Source: Trichobilharzia regenti | Taxonomy: Eukaryota > Platyhelminthes > Trematoda > Strigeidida > Schistosomatidae | Direction of reading: 5' to 3' | Assembly (NCBI GenBank): GCA_944472135.2 | Contig: OX235268.1 | Coordinates: 9,306,589 to 9,370,588, forward strand | Length of the DNA: 64,000 nucleotides | Part shown: piece by piece, positions 23,401-32,372 of the stretch | Position numbering within the stretch: position 1 is the first letter of the stretch | Layout of the letters: every line of letters starts with the position of its first letter | Translations under genes and position numbers: made by a program | Notes under the pieces: generated by a model | The model's database searches: none | What the model was told of the DNA's origin: nothing | What the model saw: only the letters and a program-made list of their open reading frames with translations

Positions 23401-24263
23401 GTTCCTTGTAGGGAGGCGCGCGCACTGCTTCCATCCTCCTATGTCTATAGCTTGTAGTAGCTCTTCATGGATTCTTGGTCCTGTACAGGTATCCCAGTTT
23501 ACTCCAGGTAAGTTGAAATCTCCACATACTACTTTGTAGTCGAAGTCCAGCGTGGCTACATGCTCTAGTATTTCTGCAATAGTTATATCAGTCATTTCAG
23601 GGCTATTGGGGGGTCTGTATATACATCCCACGAGAATTTTACTTTCGTTTGTGTGGATGCTTATCCACTTAGATTCTGGGAGTTTGTCAGTATTTGGGTT
23701 ATTGAAAGTATTGGAGTTAGTGGATTTATAGGCATATATTAAGCAACGCCTCCTCTTTTGTCAACTCTATCGTTCCTATAGATGTCGTAGTTGTCTATTA
23801 CTAGCTTTGTGTCAGGTATATCAGTAGTAAGCCAGGTTTCAGTCACCATTATTAGTGTTGGCCGTTCTATGTATGCCAGGCAGCGAAGCGTTGTTATTTT
23901 ATTAAGGAGAGATCTAGCATTCAGGAGCATAATTGTTAGTAAACCAGAGTTATTGGAGGAGAGGTTAACATGGTTACTTGTCACTATCCCTACGTTATGT
24001 TTGGAGGGGCTCTGAGGTGAGACAGAGTCAGTGTGTGTACTATTTCCTGGATGAACTGTGCAGCGAGTGGGGCTATTGTTTGCTGCAGCCGAAAATAATC
24101 CTGTTGCATATTTTGACTATTAACATCCATGGGTCGGAATCTGCGTTCATCTACTGGTGATATATGGTCTGCCCAGCGATTTGGGTTGTAGTCTGCTAAA
24201 CATAGAAACCCTGTATTAAGATAAACCTGGTAGTTGTACCTCATGAGACTTTCATAGCCGTAT
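20414..24263 (-). pseudogene. CR1-type LINE, ORF2 and end of ORF1 (interrupted by element B)
   Basis: Minus strand, 5' at high coordinates. ORF1 resumes at 24263 and ends near 23990. ORF2 starts at ATG 23984: TIMLLNARSLLNKITTL, ETWL, then a one-base loss near 23745 at the RGGGC site shifts frame. The endonuclease continues at 23631-22984 (VGCIYRPPNS, VVCGDFNLPGVNW, DNSDHNILYC). RT follows at 22939-21753 (NYRPINITPVISRIMEKVV, LYFDITKAFDRVPHN, SGVIQGSVLGPLLF, ILYADDLKV) and the C-terminal module at 21762-21109 (IWNKLPMEMRQAGTLASFK). At least three frameshifts (near 23745, 22960-22720 and 21757) make it a pseudogene, although the YADD box is intact. 20414-21108 is its 3' UTR. Confidence 0.85.
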
Positions 24264-24268
24264 GCATA

Positions 24269-24588
24269 TGTCAATGGAGTTGAAGATTGAACGATCAATT
24301 CTTGGTTGTTTGCTCAAAATCAACTTCCCCAATTTTCGCGGAGGCATCAATACGACAGTCATCGTCTCATCGGTCGCTGTTCAGAAAGAAGTCAGCAGTA
24401 AACCATCAGAAAACTTAGTAGAAATATTTTTTATATGTTGGTGTTACAATAAAGAATTCCAAAGCGGCCAATCGGTGTTTTGGACTTTGCGTCCGTTATT
24501 ACCAAGTGTTTCTGAAAACTTCAAGGAACAGCGTGGGCCCGAGCGCAGCGAGAGCTGGCCATTAACTGTTTACGAAACGTGGCTGACA
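24269..24588 (+). repeat. 5' LTR of element B
   Basis: 320 bp, starts TGTCAATGGAGTTG and ends AACGTGGCTGACA. A TATATG stretch and AATAAA signal lie near 24430-24453. About 18 bp after the LTR end I see no clear complement to a tRNA 3' end. Confidence 0.9.
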
Positions 24589-24734
24589 GTTTCTGACGAT
24601 AGAAACAGATTCTGTTTGGATTCAAACAGTTGGTGAAAGCTTGGATAGTCGCCGTTCATTTTTCCTGGTGCCGGTCAAGTCCTCTTTGAACAAGCAATAT
24701 CTGGAACGTTTTGGGAATTGGGTCAAGTTCAACA

Positions 24735-26690
24735 ATGCCTGGGTCAAAGAAGGGACAGAGCGTCTTGGATGCAAACAGGAAAGTAAGTCATGGTGACTTG
24801 TCTGTCACTTGTAACGATGTGTCTGATGTTAAGCATGACATGGTTGATGTTACTGTTTCGTCGTTCAGGGATAATAGGAACATCAAACTCCCTAAATTTG
24901 AACCACGGTGTTTTGATGGAAACCCAGCTGATGATTTACAATTTGTAAAGGAGTTTGAGATCATGTTGAGTAGTTTTCTATTAAGTGATGAATTGAAGTT
25001 AATGTATTTGATGAGGTATTGCACTGGAGATGCTGCAAGAGCTATACAGTGCTGTAAGTTTATGAAGCCAAAAGAGGGCTACTACGAGGCTATGAGCATA
25101 TTACGTCAAAGGTTTGGAAGACCTTCGATGATTGCAGGGAAATTATTCGAGGCTGTTAAGGGTAATGGTGGTCAATTACAGGATGACTCCCAGGCACTCA
25201 CTGAGTTTTTAGATAATTTGCTAATTTACAAGAATGCAATGATTTCGATGAATCGCATGAGTGACCTCAACTCGAGTTTTATACTAGAAGTAATAGCAAG
25301 ACGTCTACCTACTCGACTGCAAAGGAAGTGGGTGAAGATAAGCTCCCGTATGGAGGATGAGGGTATCGAGCCAAAGTTTGATGATATCCTGAAACTGGTA
25401 AATACTAGTGTCAATCAATCTATGAGCAAGTTCGCCAGTCTATTATATCTCACCCCTAGAATAGAGCAGTCTGAGAGGAAAATGCAATCATTGATGACGA
25501 GTAGGCCTCAGAGAGGTGGATATCGAGAAGGCTCCATGATGTCCAGTAATGCATATAGACCTAATGAGTGTAACAGGTTTCGTAGTACATCCTCAACATA
25601 TAAGTTACAAGATGCAAGAGAAACACGGTTGTGTTTTACACGTGTGCAAGAGGTGCATACAGAAGTGAACTGTGAACCGGTGAGCAAGTTCAGTGATAAG
25701 CTAAATGTAAACTCCAGGCCTGACTCCGAATTGTGTGACGATAACGGTGCGGTCAAGAAGTCTGTAGTTGCAACTGGTAAGCCGTTGTTGAATAGAGTGT
25801 CACAGAATAGAGTTATTGCTTCAGAGTGCAGTTCTGACCCTACAAGTTTACAAGGTATTACTAGTCAGAGTGAAGTTATAAAACCTTTTAGGATTTGTGA
25901 GGAGGAACCAAAATTGTCTACTTTTTTTATTAAAGAGTTTGAAAATAATAAAGTTGACGGTAAATTGAATATTTGTGATAATGATCATGATAGTGCAGAT
26001 TTGTCTTTGGTTGATCATGATGAGATGAGGGATATGCCCACTACTGCAAAGATAAATAAAGTTTCTGTACAACTTGAACGTGAAGTAGAATTGAACGCAG
26101 ATGCAGTTCCAGAAGGTGTGTTTACTTGTGAGACAGTCAGTGAAGTTGATCAGCGTGTAGCCCACCTATCATCAGATGATAATGCTAAACCCGAACTAGT
26201 AGTGAAAGACAGCAGTGGTGGTAATCTTGCAGTTAGACAACTATCTGAAAGCCGAAAAAGAACAGCTTCTGATCCACCGCTAAGTTCATCACCTTGCGTC
26301 ACTCAGTCGTCGTTGGTGTTGTCATACACAAGGAAGAAGACGCCCATCAACTTAAGTATCTTCTGCAATGACTATGATAGTACTGGTGTATTTGAAAGGA
26401 CGAAAGATATTGCTCAGTTTAGTGAGGATAAGCCAAGTGTAAACGAAAGAGTAATTGTTAAATTGACTTGCATGAATAAAGGCATTTCTAGTTTCAAGTT
26501 ACTATTTGAATGCTATTATGTTTGGTGTAAATTACTCTGTTTCTACGCTTGGTTGACCAGATACGTCGTGTGTTTGTTAGTCATCTATATTCTACGACAC
26601 AATGACATGAGCGTGTTTCCGTTCAGATTTGAGGATATAGCTGATAGAAGGAAGTTAGCAAATGAACTCTGCGACGATTTTCCAACCTAG
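24735..26690 (+). CDS. gag: Gag-like protein of element B, full length (651 aa)
   Basis: The longest uninterrupted Gag of the family. The start is ATG 24735 (MPGSKKGQSV). An N-terminal linker runs to residue about 48, followed by a DUF1759-like region at about 50-230 (KLPKFEPRCFDG, then MRYCTGDAARAIQCC, RQRFGRPSMIAGKLFEA and LPTRLQRKW). An Arg/Gly/Ser-rich stretch follows at 255-290, then a degenerate CCHC knuckle with C300, R303 in place of Cys, H308 and C313. The middle is acidic and low in complexity (DNDHDSADLSLVDHDE). Near the C-terminus are two hydrophobic stretches (SFKLLFECYYVW, RYVVCLLVIYIL), then FPFRFEDIADRRKLANEL. The DUF1759 region is typical of BEL/Pao Gag; the hydrophobic C-terminus is not. 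No protease or RT follows. A GTAAGT donor-like site lies at 24783-24788. Confidence 0.88.
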   Translation: MPGSKKGQSVLDANRKVSHGDLSVTCNDVSDVKHDMVDVTVSSFRDNRNIKLPKFEPRCFDGNPADDLQFVKEFEIMLSSFLLSDELKLMYLMRYCTGDAARAIQCCKFMKPKEGYYEAMSILRQRFGRPSMIAGKLFEAVKGNGGQLQDDSQALTEFLDNLLIYKNAMISMNRMSDLNSSFILEVIARRLPTRLQRKWVKISSRMEDEGIEPKFDDILKLVNTSVNQSMSKFASLLYLTPRIEQSERKMQSLMTSRPQRGGYREGSMMSSNAYRPNECNRFRSTSSTYKLQDARETRLCFTRVQEVHTEVNCEPVSKFSDKLNVNSRPDSELCDDNGAVKKSVVATGKPLLNRVSQNRVIASECSSDPTSLQGITSQSEVIKPFRICEEEPKLSTFFIKEFENNKVDGKLNICDNDHDSADLSLVDHDEMRDMPTTAKINKVSVQLEREVELNADAVPEGVFTCETVSEVDQRVAHLSSDDNAKPELVVKDSSGGNLAVRQLSESRKRTASDPPLSSSPCVTQSSLVLSYTRKKTPINLSIFCNDYDSTGVFERTKDIAQFSEDKPSVNERVIVKLTCMNKGISSFKLLFECYYVWCKLLCFYAWLTRYVVCLLVIYILRHNDMSVFPFRFEDIADRRKLANELCDDFPT

Positions 26691-26703
26691 AGCGTCAACC
26701 TGA

Positions 26704-27495
26704 GAAGAGTTGTAGGCGTACTGCTGTAAGTCCTACAATTCTTCAAAGGGAAGCGCATCAATGAGCAGTCCAATGTGCTTGGTGTGTGATTTTGTACATA
26801 TGTTCATATTGCATATAGTGAACTGATATCATCTGTCATCTGTCTGTTGGTAATTCTGTTTGTGTCCGGACAACTTTCATTTGGATCATCATCCTGAGAA
26901 GGAATGTAGGCGGACTGCTGTAAGTCTTACTGTCAGCCACGTCTCGTAAACCGTTAATGGCCAGATCTTCCTACGCTCGGGCTCATGCTGTTACTTGAAT
27001 TTTCTCAGAAACGCTTAGTATTAACGGACGAAAAAACCAAAACACCGATTGGTCACTCGAGAATTCTTTATTGTAACACCAAAATATAAACAATGTTATC
27101 ACTATGGTCTGTGAACAAATATTACAATAATAAATCAGAATGTTACTTCTGACGGTATTTTGCGTGAATTCTTTCTGAACAGCGACCTATGAGACGATGA
27201 CTCGTGTATTATTGCCTCCGCGAAAATTGGGGAAGTTGGTTTCGAGGAAACAACCATGAAGTGATCGTTCAATCTTCAACTACACTGACACTAACAGTTC
27301 TTCAATGGTAGTTCGTCGTGTCGGAATCCACAACATTTGATGTAGTGATAGTACATATGTTTGTGTTAAATAGTTGTGTGAGTTCCAGATATCGTAATTG
27401 TTGGTTAATCTTGTGTGTGTCCGTACATTCCACAAATTACAATCGTCAACCTGAGAAGGGTTGTAGGCGTACTGGTGTAAGTCCTGCGATTCTTC
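26704..27495 (+). repeat. stem-loop tandem units of element B (hairpin 2 disrupted)
   Basis: Hairpin 1 at 26704-26744 pairs along all 13 positions. Hairpin 3 at 27455-27495 has arms GAAGGGTTGTAGG and CCTGCGATTCTTC, paired throughout using G-U pairs. Hairpin 2 begins at 26898 and is cut after the loop-proximal part of its 3' arm by the solo LTR at 26931-27290; the arm resumes at 27296. Confidence 0.78.
26931..27290 (-). repeat. nested solo LTR inside element B
   Basis: 360 bp, opposite in orientation to B, plus-strand ends TGTCAGCCACGTC and CTACACTGACA. It is flanked by CTTAC (26926-26930) and CTAAC (27291-27295). The empty site in element A reads CCTAC once, so this is a 5-bp target duplication with later changes. 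It belongs to the longer (about 360 bp) LTR subtype seen in copies D and E, not the 320-bp type of its host. Confidence 0.88.
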
Positions 27496-27653
27496 AAAGG
27501 AATTCCATCGAGACATTATCTGCGAGTTTGTGTGTACTGTTTGTATATATGTGTGGTGTGTCCTATCAATTGGTGTTTTTGGATTCATTGTGTTTACCTG
27601 TTGTTTTCGTATCTTGTTGTTATTGCGTAATTTTGTTAAAATTTTCGTCGTGA
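27318..27653 (+). CDS. small downstream ORF (111 codons) in element B, doubtful
   Basis: Counterpart of the frame at 17398-17733 in element A, starting at GTG with its first ATG at 27357. A C-terminal hydrophobic, cysteine-rich segment is preserved. The antisense frame 27588-27280 (starting MNPKTPIDRTHH) is equally open. Whether either is translated cannot be decided from sequence alone. Confidence 0.28.
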   Translation: MSESTTFDVVIVHMFVLNSCVSSRYRNCWLILCVSVHSTNYNRQPEKGCRRTGVSPAILQRNSIETLSASLCVLFVYMCGVSYQLVFLDSLCLPVVFVSCCYCVILLKFSS

Positions 27654-28205
27654 TTACTTCTGAAGTTGTTTCGAGTCTTCTACATCCGTGAATGAATTGA
27701 TTGATGTTAAGGACAGCAGATGGGTCGTATACGCCGGGGAGGCTAGGCTATTGCTGAGAATGAAATGCACACGGAGATAATTATTAGCTGTGGTCCCACA
27801 CGCCGGGGAGAAAGAGTGTAGACGACTGAGGCTCGCATACGTCACCGTTACTAGAACTGAGGCAGAATGAGTGACAAGCGATCTCAGTGTTAATTGGTAG
27901 TGAGTAGATACGACGACGTGCGTGGAGTATCATGAGGTGGTGCTATGGTCACGTTGCTTTCTGCAAGAGTCATTTCAGCAAGTGGCGATTGTGCCGCAAG
28001 ATGTCAAGAGGATACCTTTACCTGGAGGTGCAGGTCGTCAGCGATGTGTGAGATTGTGCTGTGGGTATGCTTGTGATGTGTTGGCTTTTCTGTTTGTTCT
28101 CCATTTCAGCTCTGTCCGTGTGACCCAGGTTCTCGCAATGACATCCAAGTCAACGTGTATTGGTCGTGAAGGAAAAAAGGGTTGGATCCTTTTTTTGCCG
28201 GGGAG

Positions 28206-28525
28206 TGTTAATGGGGTTGAAGATTGAACGATCAATTCTTGGTTGTTTGCTCAAAATCAACTTCCCCAATTTTCGCGGAGGCATCAATACGACAGTCATC
28301 GTCTCATCGGTCGCTGTTCAGAAAGAAGTCAGCAGTAAACCATCAGAAAACTTAGTAGAAATATTTTTTATATGTTGGTGTTGCAATAAAGATTTCCAAA
28401 GCGGCCAATCGGTGTTTTGTTTTTTGCGTCCGTTATTACCAAGCGTTTCTGAAATTTTCAAGGAACAGCGTTGTCCCGAGCCTAGCACCAGGTGGGCATT
28501 AAAGATTTACGAGACTTGACTGACA
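28206..28525 (+). repeat. 3' LTR of element B
   Basis: 320 bp, starts TGTTAATGGGGTTG (C to T at base 4, shared with copy C) and ends GACTTGACTGACA. It differs from the 5' LTR at scattered sites, so the insertion is not very recent. Confidence 0.9.
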
Positions 28526-28530
28526 GGATA

Positions 28531-29055
28531 TTGGCTCACGTCACGTGTGTGTGTGAAGTTATTGAGGGGATCAAGTGTCGACCTTTTCTCATTATGTTGA
28601 TGAGGTTTAACATAAATAGTGCGAGAGTTTGGACGAGAATTTTCGTTAATATGGTGCCTATATGAGTCCTGTTTAATGCTCCATATATCCTGAGGATCCA
28701 TTCTACGTTGCATTCCCAAGTTATGTGCGTTGTTTGGCATGTTACTTCTAGTCCGGGAAGGGGTATTCCTTCTCGTATGCTGCGTGACGTCTTTGGGAAT
28801 GCGCTTCGTTACCCATGCTTTGTCATTTTTTAGACTGACACGCTGGTTATTAGACTTATTTCGAGGGAGGTATGTAGAAGTCTGGGGCAGGACTCTGGGT
28901 TCTGTGGTCTTTTTTGCCGTTTCTACTGAGGGACTCTCTCGTTTGGATCCAGATTGAGTGTGGTTTGCCAGTAGTTTCTGGTCAGCCATAGTTTGTGCGT
29001 CTATGTCAACCTCATGTAGGCCAGCAGGTTTTCGAGATGTGCTCTCGTGCACTCA
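28531..29055 (-). pseudogene. CR1-type LINE ORF1, 5' part (separated from the rest by element B)
   Basis: The minus-strand frame from 29052 reads HESTSRKPAGLHEVDIDAQ and a basic, Ser/Thr/Asn-rich linker to THTRDVSQY at about 28531. Beyond element B the same frame continues as AYGYESLMRYNYQ at 24263. Removing element B and one 5-mer restores an uninterrupted ORF1. The first 27 bases match the last bases of the window (63974-64000), which belong to ORF1 of another CR1 copy. The 5' part of ORF1 is lost at the junction with truncated element C. Confidence 0.75.
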
Positions 29056-29058
29056 AAA

Positions 29059-29281
29059 ATTATTGTAAAACCAACATATAAACGATGTTACAACTAAGGT
29101 CTGTGAACAAATATTACAATAATAAATCACAATATTACTTCTGACGGTTTACTGCTGACTTCTTTCTGAACAGCGACCGATGAGACGATGACTGTCGTGT
29201 TGATGCCTCCGCGAAAATTGGGGAAGTTGATTTTGAGCGAACAACCATGAATTGATCGTTCAATCTTCAACCCCATTAACA
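29059..29281 (-). repeat. truncated 3' LTR of element C
   Basis: The plus-strand right end CCCCATTAACA is intact and followed by CTCCCCGG, the complement of the polypurine tract. The left end begins mid-LTR near the AATAAA signal and abuts CR1 ORF1 sequence at 29055. Confidence 0.85.
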
Positions 29282-29833
29282 CTCCCCGGCAAAAAAAGGA
29301 TCCAACCCTTTTTTCCTTCACGACCAATACACGTTGACTTGGATGCCATTGCGAGAACCTGGGTCACACGGACAGAGCTGAAATGGAGAACAAACAGAAA
29401 AGCCAACACATCACAAGCATACCCACAGCACAATCTCACACATCGCTGACGACCTGCACCTCCAGGTAAAGGTATCCTCTTGACATCTTGCGGCACAATC
29501 GCCACTTGCTGAAATGACTCTTGCAGAAAGCAACGTGACCATAGCACCACCTCATGATACTCCACGCACGTCGTCGTATCTACTCACTACCAATTAACAC
29601 TGAGATCGCTTGTCACTCATTCTGCCTCAGTTCTAGTAACGGTGACGTATGCGAGCCTCAGTCGTCTACACTCTTTCTCCCCGGCGTGTGGGACCACAGC
29701 TAATAATTATCTCCGTGTGCATTTCATTCTCAGCAATAGCCTAGCCTCCCCGGCGTATACGACCCATCTGCTGTCCTTAACATCAATCAATTCATTCACG
29801 GATGTAGAAGACTCGAAACAACTTCAGAAGTAA

Positions 29834-30169
29834 TCACGACGAAAATTTTAACAAAATTACGCAATAACAACAAGATACGAAAACAACAGGTAAACACAAT
29901 GAATCCAAAAACACCAATTGATAGGACACACCACACATATATACAAACAGTACACACAAACTCGCAGATAATGTCTCGATGGAATTCCTTTGAAGAATCG
30001 CAGGACTTACACCAGTACGCCTACAACCCTTCTCAGGTTGACGATTGTAATTTGTGGAATGTACGGACACACACAAGATTAACCAACAATTACGATATCT
30101 GGAACTCACACAACTATTTAACACAAACATATGTACTATCACTACATCAAATGTTGTGGATTCCGACAC
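29834..30169 (-). CDS. small downstream ORF (111 codons) in element C, doubtful
   Basis: The same post-gag frame as in A, B and D, almost identical to B. Its status is equally uncertain. An antisense frame of 102 codons (29899-30207) overlaps it completely. Confidence 0.28.
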   Translation of the reverse strand: MSESTTFDVVIVHMFVLNSCVSSRYRNCWLILCVSVHSTNYNRQPEKGCRRTGVSPAILQRNSIETLSASLCVLFVYMCGVSYQLVFLDSLCLPVVFVSCCYCVILLKFSS

Positions 30170-30783
30170 GACGAACTACCATTGAAGAACTGTTAGTGTC
30201 AGTGTAGTTGAAGATTGAACGATCACTTCATGGTTGTTTCCTCGAAACCAACTTCCCCAATTTTCGCGGAGGCAATAATACACGAGTCATCGTCTCATAG
30301 GTCGCTGTTCAGAAAGAATTCACGCAAAATACCGTCAGAAGTAACATTCTGATTTATTATTGTAATATTTGTTCACAGACCATAGTGATAACATTGTTTA
30401 TATTTTGGTGTTACAATAAAGAATTCTCGAGTGACCAATCGGTGTTTTGGTTTTTTCGTCCGTTAATACTAAGCGTTTCTGAGAAAATTCAAGTAACAGC
30501 ATGAGCCCGAGCGTAGGAAGATCTGGCCATTAACGGTTTACGAGACGTGGCTGACAGTAAGACTTACAGCAGTCCGCCTACATTCCTTCTCAGGATGATG
30601 ATCCAAATGAAAGTTGTCCGGACACAAACAGAATTACCAACAGACAGATGACAGATGATATCAGTTCACTATATGCAATATGAACATATGTACAAAATCA
30701 CACACCAAGCACATTGGACTGCTCATTGATGCGCTTCCCTTTGAAGAATTGTAGGACTTACAGCAGTACGCCTACAACTCTTC
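29992..30783 (-). repeat. stem-loop tandem units of element C (hairpin 2 disrupted)
   Basis: Hairpin 1 at 30743-30783 and hairpin 3 at 29992-30032 are intact. Hairpin 2 is split by the nested LTR at exactly the position seen in element B. Confidence 0.75.
30197..30556 (+). repeat. nested solo LTR inside element C
   Basis: 360 bp, starts TGTCAGTGTAGTTG and ends GAGACGTGGCTGACA, flanked by GTTAG (30192-30196) and GTAAG (30557-30561). These are the complements of the CTAAC/CTTAC pair in B, so both copies inherited a single insertion event. Confidence 0.88.
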
Positions 30784-30796
30784 TCAGGTTGACGCT

Positions 30797-32276
30797 CTAG
30801 GTTGGAAAATCGTCGCAGAGTTCATTTGCTAACTTCCTTCTATCAGCTATATCCTCAAATCTGAACGGAAACACGCTCATGTCATTGTGTCGTAGAATAT
30901 AGATGACTAACAAACACACGACGTATCTGGTCAACCAAGCGTAGGCGCAGAGCAATTTACACCAAACATAATAGCATTCAAATAGTAACTTGAAACTAGA
31001 AATGCCTTTATTCATGCAAGTCAATTTAACAATTACTCTTTCGTTTACACTTGGCTTATCCTCACTAAACTGAGCAATATCTTTCGTCCTTTCAAATACA
31101 CCAGTACTATCATAGTCATTGCAGAAGATACTTAAGTTGATGGGCGTCTTCTTCCTTGTGTATGACAACACCAACGACGGCTGAGTGACACAAGGTGATG
31201 AACTTAGCGGTGGATCAGAAGCTGTTCTTTTTCGGCTTTCAGATAGTTGTCTAACTGCAAGATTACCACCACTGCTGTCTTTCACTACTAGTTCGGGTTT
31301 AGCATTATCATCTGATGATAGGTGGGCTACACGCTGATCAACTTCACTGACTGTCTCACAAGTAAACACACCTTCTGGAACTGCATCTGCGTTCAATTCT
31401 ACTTCACGTTCAAGTTGTACAGAAACTTTATTTATCTTTGCAGTAGTGGGCATATCCCTCATCTCATCATGATCAACCAAAGACAAATCTGCACTATCAT
31501 GATCATTATCACAAATATTCAATTTACCGTCAACTTTATTATTTTCAAACTCTTTAATAAAAAAAGTAGACAATTTTGGTTCCTCCTCACAAATCCTAAA
31601 AGGTTTTATAACTTCACTCTGCCTAGTTATACTTTGTAAACTTGTAGGGTCAGAACTGCACTCTGAAGCAGTAACTCTATTCTGTGACACTCTATTCAAC
31701 AATGGCTTACCAGTTGCAACTACAGACTTCTTGACCGCACCGTTATCGTCACACAATTCGGAGTCAGGCCTGGAGTTTACATTTAGCTTATCACTGAACT
31801 TGCTCACTGGTTCACAGTTCACTTCTGTATGCACCTCCTGCACACGTGTAAAACACAACCGTGTTTCTCTTGCATCTTGTAACTTATATGTTGAGGATGT
31901 ACTACGTATACTGTTACACTCACTAGGTCTATATGCATTACTGGACATCATGGAGCCTTCTCGATATCCACCTCTCTGAGGCCTACTCGTCATCAATGAT
32001 TGCATTTTCCTCTCAGACTGCTCTATTCTAGGGGTGAGATGTAATAGACTGGCGAACTTGCTCATAGATTGATTGACACTAGTATTTACCAGTTTCAGGA
32101 TATCATCAAACTTTGGCTCGATACCCTCATCCTCCATACGGGAGCTTATCTTCACCCACTTCCTTTGCAGTCGAGTAGGTAGACGTCTTGCTATTACTTC
32201 TAGTATAAAACTCGAGTTGAGGTCACTCATGCGATTCATCGAAATCATTGCATTCTTGTAATTTATGAAATTATCT
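30797..32276 (-). pseudogene. gag: Gag fragment of element C (N-terminal third missing)
   Basis: From about 32262 the minus strand reads YKNAMISMNRMSDLNSS and continues uninterrupted through the second half of the DUF1759-like region, the degenerate knuckle (CxxRx4Hx4C) and the hydrophobic C-terminus to the stop at 30797. The N-terminal 160 or so residues are absent. The residues before YKNAMI come from unrelated sequence at the breakpoint. Confidence 0.85.
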
Positions 32277-32372
32277 ATATGCCCCTGGCGGTACTTTCGA
32301 AATTGATGACATTTTTGCACGTGTTTGCTCTGAAGTTTATTTACTGCTTATTGTCATATTATTCTTGAAATT

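Larger units (their letters stand above)
24269..28525 (+). mobile_element. element B: Gag-only LTR retrotransposon with a nested solo LTR
   Basis: The 5' LTR is 24269-24588 and the 3' LTR 28206-28525, both exactly 320 bp. Flanking 5-mers are GCATA (24264-24268) and GGATA (28526-28530), one mismatch. AATAAA lies at 24448-24453 in the 5' LTR, and GGGGAG directly precedes the 3' LTR (28200-28205). The interior holds gag (24735-26690), hairpins 1 (26704-26744) and 3 (27455-27495), and hairpin 2 split by a 360-bp antisense LTR. Without the nested LTR the interior matches element A. The element sits inside ORF1 of a CR1 LINE. Confidence 0.9.
29059..32276 (-). mobile_element. element C: truncated Gag-only LTR element, sister of B
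   Basis: Minus orientation. The 3' LTR is cut to 29059-29281 (lacking its distal third), followed by the post-gag region and gag from 30797 up to about 32276, where similarity stops at a CR1 start. It shares with B the TGTTAATGGGG change at the LTR start and the same nested LTR with the same altered duplication. B and C form inverted arms of about 3.2 kb around a spacer of roughly 0.6 kb. Both ends are broken, so it is a rearranged remnant. Confidence 0.85.

Noticed and set aside
24589..24734. A primer-binding site after the 5' LTR
   Set aside because: TGG-starting stretches exist about 50 bp inside (different in B and D), too far from the LTR and not shared, so no site is claimed.
27280..27588. 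The antisense 102-codon frame as a real gene (it starts with ATG, unlike the sense frame)
   Set aside because: It has low complexity, rich in Thr/His/Asn, lies antisense to the element and overlaps the hairpins. It is kept only as part of the overlapping-ORF observation.
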